Part shown: positions 45,157-56,924 of the stretch, piece after piece
How positions within the stretch are numbered: position 1 is the stretch's first letter
Layout of the letters: each line of letters starts with the position of its first letter
Origin: Archegozetes longisetosus
Lineage: Eukaryota > Arthropoda > Arachnida > Sarcoptiformes > Trhypochthoniidae
DNA length: 64,000 nucleotides
Assembly: GCA_018873245.2 (NCBI GenBank)
Contig: JAEMBT020000009.1
Coordinates: forward strand, 8,573,288-8,637,287
Reading direction: 5' to 3'
Made by a program: the position numbers and the translations under genes
The notes under the pieces: generated by a model
The model's database searches: none
Told to the model about the DNA's origin: nothing
The model's input: only the letters and a program-made list of their open reading frames with translations

Positions 45157-45719
45157 ACAACTAAGCCTGAATCTGCCTCAAACTATGGATCCTGGATGTT
45201 TCGCCGACAACTATTTCACCGATAGCCACCAGACACACAGTGGATACCGGTGAATGGCTGTATAACGAGTTTGAAACACTCGTTATCATATAGTTAATTG
45301 AATTTTAAAGAGCGGTATTCAAGATTTTAAAAGTGAATAACTCTTGAAGCGTTCATCTGATATGCTTAAGACTTATATGTCCACAAAATGTTTGCAAAAA
45401 CCTTTGAAAAGATGTGCATATCATCATCTGTTCCAATGGGTCCACCGATGAGCATCAGTGATATGCACACCATTTTGAAGGATTTTGCACATGATTTCCA
45501 GAAATAAAAGTCTTAAGCATATCAGATGAACGCCTCAAGAGTTATTCATTTTCGAAATTTTAAGTATCACTTCAAAAATGAATTAACTATATGATAACAA
45601 GTGTTCCGAACTCGTTATGCAGCCATTCACCGGTATCCATTGTAGGTCTTATAATTATCAGTGAATAGTTGGCGAAACGTTCCGGACTCATAGTTTGAAG
45701 AAGATGCAGACTCAGTTGT
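45157..45719. mobile_element. Palindromic MITE (563 bp), family A, copy 2
   Basis: The two halves are inverted copies over about 260 bases each, meeting near 45440. Outer ends read ACAACTAAGCCTGAATCTG on the left and, complemented, ACAACTGAGTCTGCATCTT on the right. Inner blocks include GTTTCGCCGACAACTATT, GGATACCGGTGAATGGCTG and ACTCTTGAAGCGTTCATCTG. The inner part matches the element at 1484-1878; this copy is longer and has the G+C-richer outer ~100 bases that copy 1 lacks. Confidence 0.8.
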
Positions 45720-47002
45720 AGAGCTGAGCAGGTGCCGATCCTGGAGGTCTTTCCGGAAGACTTAAAGGAATTTCATATAAGTAGTAGTAGATTTCCTAGA
45801 GGTATTGAACTATGGATGGGCTTTAGTGTTATGCATATCACTAAGATATCTCAGAAAAGCCAGGTGTTAATTTATGTGGATTAAAAAATTTCAGAATCAA
45901 GCTTATTAGGTTTATCATATAGCATTAACACTTAACCTTTCAAAATTTCCCCAAAATTATCAAAATCTCGTTTAAAATTAATCGCTAAACGGCAGATTAT
46001 AAGCACGTGAAAGTTTCTAAAAATGTTCTTAAGAAAGTACAAAAAATATCTTGAAATAAGAATGATTTATTTGTGTTTTTCTTAAAATTATACTAGATAT
46101 AATGAAAAACATCAAATAGCGTTATCATTACTGTCATAATTCAATATCAATACAGATTTAAGGTTTTTTAGATTGATTTCTAACTAAAGTATGTAGTATT
46201 TTAAAAACTAGAGTAAGCCTTTCTATTAAACGACTAATGATTTTATTCAGAATTAACTAAGGTTACTCATGATTGAAATCTCTTAAATCTATAGATAAGA
46301 AATCGAGGAACGCATTATACAAACTACTGTGGGAAATAGTTCAAAAGTCTTGAAATTTTCATAGGATAGTTTGAATTCCAATTTTGAGAAGAATATTTGA
46401 CTGAACAAGCTTATAAGGTTTATAACCAAGTATTTAAGATTAAGTATTAAGACTCTGAGATGTTAGAATAAGCAAGCATGAGCCCAAAACGTACTTTTTA
46501 TGTGATTAAGCAATCAAGTAAGTAGAAACTTATTTTCCGCCGCTTAGCAATAACTCTTAGACTTTAAAAATTAACATTATTATATGAATTGAATACACAA
46601 AACTAAATCGTGTAGTTCCGAGTCGAGGCTCTCACTTTTTCTTTCCGATCTATACTCTCTCCTTTTATAATTTTAGTAAAAGGATGTTAGAAATACTTTC
46701 AGTAATTATATTTAAAAAATTTTATTATCAAAGAAGGGATGTTTAATCATTCCATTACTAGATTCCCAAAGTAATTAACTTTCTTGTATACTTAATTCAG
46801 ACTAAAATTTTACTTTTACAATTAGAACTGACTAAATATAACTTTTTATAGTCATAATAGATTAAGAGTTTACTCTCATAGTCATAACAAGTAAAAAATT
46901 TGTTTGTAATCATAACAAAATTAAAGATTAATAGATTCAATTGACCTTTTGTCAGTAGTCACGAGGTTATATGAGTTTTGAAAATTTTCGATGTTCAACA
47001 CA
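45720..47002. other. Gene-free intergenic region
   Basis: No gene or clear repeat. AT-rich with stops in all frames. Confidence 0.4.
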
Positions 47003-47598
47003 TTTTATAAAAATAAAATTATTAAAGAGTTCATATTTCTCGATAGCATTTAAACCTCGAATAAACGTAATTCAAAAATAGTCGCATGAAGATGAAAAAT
47101 AAGTCAGTACTAATTATTAATATCTATATGAAGTATTTCTGAATATTAGTCGGCTTGGCGATATCTCTGAGTATACACTCAATATGTGCCTCATCATAAT
47201 CGGTATATCTTAAAATTCATTTTCAAGACATTGCACCAATTTTTTGGCTATTAGTTTAAAATAAAATTAATGTTTAAATAATTGTTGCATTGCTATGACA
47301 GCACTTAATTTTATAAGATTATTAAAGAAATTTCATATTTCTCAATTGGATTAAAACCTCAAATATATGTAATTTAAAAATAGCTGCACAAAGCTGAAAA
47401 ATTGGTCGATATCTATCATTAACATCTATTTAATGGCTTTTGAATACCAGTCAATTAAGTGATATCTCTGAGTATACACTCAATATGTTTTGCATTGTAA
47501 TCAATATATTATAAAATTCATCTTCAAGTCATATTGTACCAGTCTTAGAGAAAAATTTAATTAGGGCTTAAATAATTGATGTATTACTATGACAGCAC
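47003..47598 (+). repeat. Degenerate 300-base tandem duplication upstream of the receptor gene
   Basis: Unit 1 (about 47003-47304) and unit 2 (47305-47598) align head to tail at roughly 75-80%. Common words in order: TTTATAA-A-ATTATTAAAGA, TTCATATTTCTC, AAACCTC, GATATCTCTGAGTATACAC, TCAATATGT, and CTATGACAGCAC at the end of each. It lies immediately before the ionotropic receptor promoter. Confidence 0.75.
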
Positions 47599-47643
47599 CC
47601 GATAACTGACAACAAACCTCAAACATCACCAAAGTGCAAGTAT

Positions 47644-47655
47644 TATAAGCAGCTT
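47644..47655 (+). promoter_or_regulatory. Candidate TATA element of the receptor gene
   Basis: TATAAGCAGCTT, 150 bases before the ATG. The same 12 bases cover the TATA box of the secreted repeat-protein genes (7414-7425 and mirror). A TCAG-type initiator string follows near 47674. Confidence 0.4.
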
Positions 47656-47793
47656 CGAAGAAATTTTTGTCGGTTTCAGAGTAAGTGTTGATCGAGAAAA
47701 TGAATCATCTGAATGTAGTCAAATTAATGATTGTTGTAATGAGCATTATTTAATGTTTCTAGAGTGAAGAGTAAAATAAAGTTCAAATACAGG

Positions 47794-50700
47794 ATGGGAT
47801 TGGTGAATTCATATGAAATAAGATTTATTCTCCTGCTTTCTCTGTTGACTATAACGAGCATAGAAGCCATAAATGATATCTGTGTCGACCTTCACGAGTA
47901 CGAGACAAAGAATTTCGGTCGTAGTAAATATGACAACGCAACAGAAGTGATCTCATTTATAGATTCCTGGAGTCCACCACACATTTTCCATTTTTCATCT
48001 AAAATTTGTGGTCCTTTCGCCAAACTTCTTGTAGAGTTATCAAGACAATATGGTTATAGGTATGAAGATAAGTTTTTTTAAATAACGAGAAAGATTTAAA
48101 GCTTATTTATTCACAAATTTCTTGAGTAGTTCCAGTTTTGCATAAGTAGCTAAAAAATTCAAAATTTCGATTTACAAACAATAATTACTTAATAATGCGT
48201 GTAAACCAATCTGAGTGATATATCAATCGAAAACTATCATCGAGTACTTCATTTTTTCCTCTAGGCACAGGGATATAACCACTTAATAAAGCACCAATGA
48301 GCGAATATATCAAATCTTTAGTGTTTATTTTTAGCTATCTTAATAAGTCTGCTAAATCAAACACCAGAAATCGGATGATAAAATTTGATGAGATGAATAT
48401 TCGCTAAGATAAAGCGATCTAATAGTGTAATAACGTCTTAGTTTCTTAATTAGACCTATACTAAAATACTTTTGTAATAACCTATATTGCTAAATTAATT
48501 TTCATAAATCACCGTATATGTCAACATTTATTACCGATATAAAGATTACTTTTTGTTTGTACAATAGAAATCTTCACATGCTTGTCTCAACTGTACAAGT
48601 TATGAAGACAGCTGAGAGTAAGCATATTTCAACTCTTAAAACCTACCTAAGTATGTCCTAGTTATACAATCTCCAATCCTAGCTAAATGTGCTATTGACC
48701 TTAAAAGGTTTAGCCTATCATTGTAAAACATTTTCTAATTTAACCCGCCTATTGTTCCTATAAAATGTCGTGTTTTTCTTAAATTTTTCGCTCTTTCTTC
48801 CAGTGTTAAAATCCTGTGAAATCTTATGTAATTTTATTATTGTGGTTATGTTAAATAAAGTGCTTATATTTTAAAATTTGATTTCATACACGCTCCTATC
48901 AAAGATCCAGACTTTACAATAGGTCATTCTAAGATTTTAAAACATAATTTCGATGGTCATCATCTCATAAACGCTTAGCTATTAAATCTCATACATATGA
49001 GTCAAATTCGATACAACTCATTGATCATTAAAAAACTTGTAGACTTATTAACAGAAGTGTAAGCTAAAATAATGAATAATTTTAAGCAAGAGTACCGCAG
49101 TGATTGAATTGCTAAAATTAGGTAACAATCCAAATCAAATTTTAAGCTCTTGAAAAATAACAATGCAAAGATAGGATTCGTTATTATACTGTTAAGCGAT
49201 ACTAAGAGACCAAATTAATTAATGATCGTCACTGAGATGATCGGCCGCATACCGCTCGTAAATAGAAGTTGCAATGGAAGAGATGTGATCATCGATTGCT
49301 AAGTGGAGACCGCGTCTTTTCGCTTGCATTCAAGCTAACGGCAGTTACTTTGTTGATTGAACATCAAACTAATATCTGTAGACAATACAATATAGTCAAG
49401 CTTCATGATTGTCTCATTGATTGTTTGAAAATTAAATTATTAAGAAGGATGTTTGAATACTTCAGTGTAACCTATTGATTCATATAACAACAATATAGAA
49501 AATATTTAATTCAATATTGTATAAAACGTAATAAGGACATATCACACTCGCTATTTCACTACCGAAATTAATTTTAATTTATATATATCTTAGCAAATAT
49601 TTAATCTATCCTGTTATGACTAGCAATATTCTACTCAGGTTTGAATTAGTCAAGTAGAGTTGATAGAATGAACAATTCAACATTAAAATAGATGAAAAAT
49701 TCTCCCCCTGGTACCTTACTTTGTATTCAAATCGTTTTGCGCTTAAATCTAACAGTATAACAATCGATGAGAGCTTTCAATTGATATGTGACACGTCTTG
49801 GGTCACATGTGAACGTTCAGTCTATGGATACTAGGTATTCTTTAAAATTCGTTGAAATGCTAAATCGTAAATGAGGGATATTTTTATTCTATTTTTGAAA
49901 CAAGTTATCTGTTTAATGTTATTCATTCCAGCATAAAGAGAATTCCTTATCCGAGAGATAGAATAAGATTATTCGAAACTCTACAGAGCAATCAATGGTC
50001 TGTAACCTTATTTCCAATAATACCATCGATCTATGAAACGGGATTAGAACTTCATTTAGGAGAGACAACCGTTCTGAGTCGACCACTAGGCATCAAATCT
50101 GACGGACATATTCTGTCAAAGATTCGTCCGGGAAAACGAAATATATTTGAGTTCATTCAAGGCTTCGAGACTCCAGTTTGGATTGTACTATTATTGACGA
50201 TAGTTTTCATTCCGTTCGCTTTGGCTTTGGTTAAGAAAACACTTTCAGATTACATGATAGATCTTTGGAATTACTCTTGTTTGATACTATCTGAAGTGAT
50301 TCCTCGATTTCCTGCATCTTCTACACAAAGATTTATTATCTCATTCTGGTTATTGGGCTGTACTGTATTGCTTGCTGGATATGCTGGTGTTGTAAGAGGA
50401 TTCTTCATAAAGAGTATTCCCGATGAAGTGATCGATTCGTGGGAAGACCTTCATAATCGTAAAGATCTGAAAATCGCTACTATGGAAGGCTCTGCTCTCG
50501 ACGAGTTTGTTGAAAAAGAATGCGATACAAGTGAAATGGCGGCAGATTTCAAATCAAGAATGGAAGTTAAATCAACATTAAGCATAACTCTTGACGATAT
50601 AAAAGATTCAATGTATGGACACGATGATTATGCAGTTTCATTTTACGATTACTTCATGAATGACTGCTATCGTTGGTTGCCTAAAGGTCGTAACAAAGAT

Positions 50701-51737
50701 GATTGTGAGAAATTCTACGTGTCTAAACATGGAGGAGTTACAGTTCCATATTTTCTGCTTCTTTCATATAATATGAAATATGAAGCCAGGGAGCATCTCA
50801 ATAAAATGTGAGTTGTTCATTTAACTTCTAAATTAAGAATATTGTATCGCTCATACATACAAGTTGTAAAACAAGATTGCTATAATAGGAAACAAATTAT
50901 CGAACCATTCCAAACAAACACAACTTTTTATTTATCGGGTTATTACATTTAAAGCGGCGTCAAATTAATGCTTCAAATTTAATTTTTACTTGACACACCC
51001 TTAGATGGAATAACCTGGTAAATAAAAAATTATGCTCGATTGAAAAGGTTCGGTAATTTGCCACCAACTATACTAAAATATTCGCATGTTACAATCTAAA
51101 AATTTATTGAACTGTTTAACTAGAATACATATTAAATTGAACATTAAAAAGACAGCTTACAAAGAATAGAGTTGGAATTTCGGTTGTGAAACGTAAATTC
51201 AATCTTTCTTTAAAACTTAAAATGAGCATCTCAGAGTCAATAAAACTTTAAATGATATAGGATCGTGATAAAGTGACATGTCTTAGTGTGCTTTAGCAGA
51301 ATTGGTATAAATATTTTAAAAAATAGCTTATGAAGCGTGCCCGATGTTTCGTTTGGTCGAAATTTAGAGAAAATGTATATTTCATCAATAAATTTTTCAA
51401 AGTCAAGACCGAGTATTTATAAACTCGTTTTTCATAATGAATGATAAATGTATGTAAAAAATTGTCAATGCACAGAAAAATTAATTCCTAATTGTTTCAC
51501 AGAATTTCTCGATCCATCGAATCTGGAATTTACGAAAAGTGGTTAACAGAAACAAATAATGTTAGAAGAGTATACTATCCTGAACACGAACGTATTCATA
51601 AACCCAAAATCGATTCTGAAGTTATTCGTCTTGAATCTGTTTCGGGAGTCTTCGTTATTTTGCTTATTGGAATAACCATTTCGGTTGCAGTGCTCATAAT
51701 GGAAATAATGTTTCGATGCTTTAATGTTTCCCATTAA
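47794..51737 (+). CDS. Ionotropic receptor (IR-type glutamate-receptor-like channel)
   Basis: Three exons, 47794-48059, 49932-50807 and 51503-51737, with GT-AG junctions (GTATGA/TTCCAG, GTGAGT/TTCACAG), both phase 2, giving 458 residues. The first exon gives a signal peptide (MGLVNSYEIRFILLLSLLTI, then TSIEA) and start of the S1 lobe; exon 2 holds the rest of S1 (VTLFPIIPSIYETGLELHLG), M1 (WIVLLLTIVFIPFALALV, about 170), the pore loop (NYSCLILSEVIPRF), M3 (WLLGCTVLLAGYAGVVRGFF, about 224-250) and S2; exon 3 gives the end of S2 and M4 (VFVILLIGITISVAVLI, about 427-448). It lacks an N-terminal LIVBP-like domain, as IRs do. The classical glutamate-contacting Arg, Thr and Asp/Glu set is not evident, as in divergent chemosensory IRs. 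Likely a ligand-gated cation channel subunit in sensory neurons, by inference. Intron 1 is 1872 bases, intron 2 is 695, both without other genes. Confidence 0.85.
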
Positions 51738-52637
51738 GATATTCGACGTCGTATTTATGAATTGTTTTAAGAACACTTTTCTTATTCTAAAAGATCAAGT
51801 TAACTATAAATTACTTAAGTCAATGGTGAAAATTATTGAGTAAACAGTTCTGAATAATGTTTAAAATCGTCAACGTATTGGTTATGTAACAGCAATAGTT
51901 AAAAAAAATTCAGGACCAATAGTTGAGATCTTGCTTTTGGGAAAAAGAATATTTTATAACATGTTCTGAGGTAGAGAATCAAAATTCAAAAAATTATTCA
52001 GTAACATCGCTTGACTTGATCCTCGTACAAATGAACTTAATTGAATAGCATTATAGATTTTAACTTGGAGTCAATTGTTGTGTGGATACTGAAATCACAG
52101 GTTCTTCAAATGTTGAATTGTACTTTCGAATTAAATTGAGTATTAAGAAGTTTAAATTATCAAATAAGACCTGAAAAATTATTTACCATACTTAATTCTC
52201 TAATTTGTTGTTGAATAAGAACATGTTTTTAAAATCTTGAATCACTCTCAGATACTCGGTAATTCGCACCCAATATTCTTATTGTTATGTGTCCAATACA
52301 TTGTTTTGAAACAAAAAATTGAATAAAACTCACAGAAACTATTCACTATTCTGTATGTGCTACTAAAGGTTTTTAAATTTTCAGTTTCCAACTTGGTACA
52401 AGTTATAAATGTAGTTAAACCTCCATAAGTTCAAGACATTTGGAACCATTAAATCATATACAATTTTCAAAGGGTGTTTTTTCACTTATGTTGAGGTTTG
52501 ATTTTAGTGCATATTTTAATAAGTGTTAAAATATTGTAAACTTTTATACATTAGTTCAAAATGTGTGAATTAGAGTTTTATAACAAAATAGAAATATTTA
52601 TTTACAATATTAGATTATAAATAATTAGTTATTATAA
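51738..52637. other. Intergenic DNA downstream of the receptor gene
   Basis: No gene seen. Confidence 0.4.
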
Positions 52638-53283
52638 AATGAATTATAATTCAAATGAAGAAAAGATAGATTTGGTTAATTGGTTCAATCAATTTATTAA
52701 TAGATATGATCGTATAAAAAGTGTTCAAAGAAATATAATAAAATGCCTCCTTCTGTAAATGCTATTAAGTCAATTATTGCAAAATTTAATAAAACTCGAT
52801 CTGTTGGAAACTTATTTAAAGGCATCAAGAAAACTGTAGATACGGAAGCTAACGCTGAAAAAGTTAAAAATTGTATTGCTAAAGGAGAGGCGAAAAGTGT
52901 CAGAAAAATAGCTAATTGTTTGATGACAGAAACTTTTAAAATATCAGACACTTCTGTTTATCTTATATTTCGAAAACGATTAAAAATGTTTCCTTATAAG
53001 GTGCAGATCGGACAACAATTAACAGATAATGCCATAAAAATCGCGTAATATTTTCTGATCAGATGTTAGAAAGTTTTAACAGTGATATGAATCTATTGTA
53101 TATATATGGTTCATTGACGAATCACATTTTCATTTAAATGGATATGTGAATAAACGAAATGCAAGAATTTGGGAAACATAATTGCCAGATATGATTTTTG
53201 AAAAAGCCGCTCATCCAATTTGAGTAACAGTTTGGTGCTCTATATCAGCACAGGGTTTGATCTCAAAATTTCAGTATTAATAT
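52638..53283 (+). pseudogene. Tc1/mariner-type transposase pseudogene
   Basis: It starts MNYNSNEEKIDLVNWF, then a frameshift near 52740 leads into PPSVNAIKSIIAKFNKTRSV, the helix-turn-helix entry typical of this group, and ISDTSVYLIFRKRLKMFPYK (paired-like domain end with the LHPYK-like word). After a stop at 53046 and another frame disturbance comes FIDESHFHLNGYVNKRNARI, containing the first catalytic Asp (near 53117), then IWET, a stop, MIFEKAAHPI, a stop, and VTVWCSISAQGLISKF. The order fits the DDE_3-type transposases of invertebrates. At least one frameshift and three in-frame stops; the rest of the catalytic domain is absent. Dead copy. Confidence 0.8.
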
Positions 53284-53371
53284 TAAGTTTTCGGGAATTT
53301 TCGTCACCATTGTTTGAAATGATTCAAATTTGAAAAAATTTTACAGCGAATATTCTGCAATTGTCTTCTTC

Positions 53372-53498
53372 AGTTATTTTTAGGCCTTCCATGTTTTTGA
53401 GGTTCAATAACTCTGTCGCGAATTCACTTTTTCCGATTGATACCATAGATTGTACACAAGGAATCTGCAGCTATATCTTTTTGAGATATTCCTTGACT
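53372..53498 (-). pseudogene. Second Tc1-type transposase relic (HTH region), opposite strand
   Basis: On the minus strand: SQGISQKDIAADSLCTIYGI, then NRKK, a TGA, IRDRVIEPQKHGRPK. The G-x-S-Q-x-D/E-I-A-x-D helix-turn-helix and the HGRP-K motif are those of Tc1-like transposase N-termini. It differs from the neighbouring relic in family and strand. The fragment is too short to function. Confidence 0.6.
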
Positions 53499-53544
53499 TA
53501 ATCTTCAAATAATTAACTTCAGTGAGGGTAGTTAAGCGCCGCGT

Positions 53545-54514
53545 ATTTAGTGTATTTTAATTTTATAAATTAATATATATATATGATTGTGCAAACAATA
53601 ATATTTACTTTTATAAATACATATTTTTCTCGAACACTTTAAGATATGCAAATAATTGCATATTATTTCATTTTTCATTGATAGCATTAATTACCAGTAC
53701 TCAACACGTTTACAAAAAAGTGTTATTTAAGGTGCTCTATCCATTAGTAAACGTCAACATAGTACTTGATTACGGATAAGGTATTACCAGTGTCTAATGT
53801 GTATCTGAGAGAAGTTCAAAGTAATTAAAATAAAAAATTATTGAGGACGATTAAGTGTAATGTCATCTGATTTCTTCTCATATTTTCAATGCTATTTCAG
53901 TTCGAAAAGCATTATTAATTATTAACTCCATCGTCTTGTCTTGAAATTAGAAATTTCGAAATTAAATAGATTATTTTTATGGATAAGTTTTAGTAATTTT
54001 GGAATATATCGATAATTTTATTGAGTCAAGGAAAAAATGTCGAGAAGGCGTGACTACGCAATTTGATATCCATTTCAGCAATTTTAATACTTTGATTTCC
54101 TGTAACTCTTAAGTTTATATCCCACTTATTCAGGTTTTAGTAATGATACTCAAGTAAATTTCATAAAGCTATAGCAAAGTCATGGGTTGGGTGTTATTTT
54201 AAATTATTATAAGGTAGTTATAAGTTAATTTACAACGAAATTATACCAATATCGAATGTTTTCAGAGTATGCGCGTACTCAAAACTTTATAATTGATTTC
54301 AACAATAAGTGCATTTTTATGGCATGCTTTCTATAAGATTATAATGTGTTAGATGCTAAAAAACTTATAGAATCTTCAAACCTAACTACAAATCAAATTC
54401 GGTGAAAAATTGATCCGAATTATAGGCATAATCACAGGTGTAAGATCGGTTCGATCCAAAACTTGGAGAAAAGTATCAAACGATTTCACTTTTAAAAGAA
54501 TCACTAATCATTTC
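53545..54514. other. AT-rich intergenic DNA
   Basis: Short (TA)n near 53570-53584. A GGTTCGATCC string at 54430-54439 looks like a tRNA B box, but no A box or cloverleaf accompanies it. No gene seen. Confidence 0.4.
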
Positions 54515-54886
54515 TTAACTGTTCATCTTTAAAGGAGACATCTTGTAATCTCTATGATGAATCCATTGTGTAATCAGCAGTAAGCAAAATGCTAATACCG
54601 CTAAGATACTGCAGTTAATTCTTGTGTTCACAAAGTACGTTAAGTCGACAATTATTATCAAATATTTAGGTTTTCTTCTGGTAACAGTAAAGAAATAATA
54701 GATCTGACCACATATATCGAATTCGCTATAGTAGTCAATAATGGGTTTGAAATCTGTTTCATTTTTGGATCCGTTTTGGAATAGAGTTAAACCGATAAAA
54801 TTTAAATGAGTTCCGGTCGAAGCGACCAACAATTCTGACGGTAATATTTGTGAGGGACCGAAATCGCTTTCCATATTTAATGCCAT
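54515..54886 (-). CDS. Putative single-pass membrane protein, 123 residues
   Basis: ATG at 54886 and an uninterrupted frame to 54515. The N-terminal ~90 residues look extracellular or lumenal (one GSKNET sequon, TGTHLNFIGLTLFQNG, CGQIYYFFTVTRRKPKYLII). They are followed by a hydrophobic helix (INCSILAVLAFCLLLITQW, residues about 90-108) and a short basic tail HHRDYKM. The pattern is that of a type I membrane tail, and the piece may be the final exon of a larger gene. A faint resemblance to the C-terminal end of Ca2+-channel alpha2-delta-like ectodomains crossed my mind but cannot be supported. Family unknown. Confidence 0.45.
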   Translation of the reverse strand: MALNMESDFGPSQILPSELLVASTGTHLNFIGLTLFQNGSKNETDFKPIIDYYSEFDICGQIYYFFTVTRRKPKYLIIIVDLTYFVNTRINCSILAVLAFCLLLITQWIHHRDYKMSPLKMNS

Positions 54887-56924
54887 TCAGTTTTTAGTTT
54901 TAATAAACTTATCAAATTTGAAAAATATATAAATATTATCTAAGTGCTCTAAAATGGTATCAAATAGACATGAGAATATTATTGTTTTACTAATATAGAT
55001 ATTCACTCAATGATTTCATGATAAGAGATAACCAAACTTCGATAAAATTTATCTCTGTAAAAACACCATAAACCCATTAATAGCCTTATTTACCAAAGTT
55101 TAAAACTTAAATATATATTCAATGATAATTTACGATTTCGCTGAATTTACATACAGGTGTACTTACGTATAAATACTTTTCTTTCCTATTAGTAAACCTA
55201 TTGTGGTAACTATTTTATGCTCATAAATTAGCCAATAAATATTTAAATCAAACAAAAAAGCCTCTAACAAGATCTATTGCTTTATGAAGAAGTTTTTACA
55301 ATAAATGGAGTCATTTAATTAATATGATTTTAAGGGAATGTTAGCAGCGTTCTCAGCCTACTGTAAATTACGTGCAGTACAATATATGCTCTACAGAGCT
55401 GTGCCGTAGCTAGGAATTAAGCTAATTTGGGACAGAATTCAATATTTCAACAAAATTTCACGAAATTTTAATCATGTTAAGATATTTTAATTGTTTATAT
55501 TATTTTCAAGTTAATTCACCTCTGTAAAGACTTAAAAACTAAGTAAATTTTTAAATGTTTTTGTAAACACTTAGGTTCTCGAACGTTTCGAAAATATTGA
55601 ATGTTACTTTTTTCAAATTAAGTTATTGTTACTGTAGAATCAATTTTATTTCATGAAATATACAATTCACATTTCTCTATACGAAAGAAACTTATAGATA
55701 GGTTCATTTGTTTTTAAATCCGGAAAAGTAACATTCGGTGAAATGACAATTCAGCGCAAGGCACATAATCGGTAGCAATACTTATGACAATGGTATTTAG
55801 ATTATTTATTCAAATATTAAAGCTTACTGCATTTTAATACAACTTATTTCTATATTTACTACTCGTAATGCTTAACTTTATGAATAACAAAATCAAAAGA
55901 AATTTCAGAAATTTTCAACTATTTTCGGAAACTCAACAACGAATGAAGTTCTTCATAGAAAGGGCTACCCAGGATTAAAAGATGAGCTTTTTGTAATTTT
56001 TTGTTATCAAGTATGCATTCTCAAAACAAACGATTTGCTTTTTTTCTCCACACAGAGAAACTTAAATTATTCATCATTTTCAAACTATAAATAGTTTCAG
56101 AAATACTGATTTGGTATAAAATGTGAGATTGAAAATTTGTCAATTACTTCAGCCATTAAAGCATCAGTAAATAAGCTCTTATGATTTGAAAAATAAAGTA
56201 TTTATAAGTTTTCTTATATCTCACAAACAATTTACTTCAAACACATTTACAACAACTCACTTCACTTAAATTAACCTAAAGTTCTCTAACTATGGATTCA
56301 AAAGCATGCATTTCTTTTACACAATGGCGAAGCCAGAAAATTTCTCCAGAGAGCGTACTAATCATATTTTATTTAGTTGAATCTACAATTTTCCGATTAA
56401 AATCCATTGTGCTATTTCAAATTTAAACTACTCGTTATTTTTGCTTTACTTTGTAATAGTTAAAACAAATTAACAAAATTTCATATTCAGAATTATACAA
56501 TTCTCTTGTCAAATTAACGAGAGATATGAGTTTACCTCCATTGGCTTCACTACTTTATCTATACAACTCTAATTAGCATCTTATATATTATGCATAAATA
56601 TGATCTTTTGTATGTGAATTTCAATTATCTCTTATGTTTATTTTTTATACTAACAGGCATTTCAATAGCAATAATCATTAGCGTTGTTCAAGCTCATTCA
56701 TTGAACAAAAGCAAAATTTCTTTGTTTTGTCAGTGAATACAAAGAACTCACAAACAGATGATATACTTCTAGTTCACTGTTTTTCATAATTAAATCTGAG
56801 TTACGCAAAAAATATCTATAAAGCTTCTTAATTCGAAGAATTCTGTCTGTTTCAAGAATTCTTGTAAAGAAAGAGAAAGTACTGAAAGAAGTTAAGATAG
56901 TTTGTAATTTCTATTTTTAATTCT
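54887..56924. other. Gene-free intergenic region
   Basis: No gene seen in 2 kb. At 55397-55420 GTGCCGTAGCTAGGAATT resembles a string often found at ends of DNA transposons, and a weak direct relative (ATGGCGAAGCCAGAAAATTT) lies at 56324. No element could be delimited. Confidence 0.4.

Noticed and set aside
47764-47793. Ten-residue upstream extension of the ionotropic receptor
   Set aside because: It would begin with GTG; the ATG at 47794 places the signal peptide correctly at the N-terminus.
54430-54439. GGTTCGATCC string resembling a tRNA B box
   Set aside because: No A box at the proper distance and no cloverleaf can be drawn.
55397-56345. Possible transposon bounded by the GTAGCTAGG-like and GAAGCCAG-like strings
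   Set aside because: The two strings are in the same orientation, so they cannot be inverted termini of one element, and no target duplication was found.
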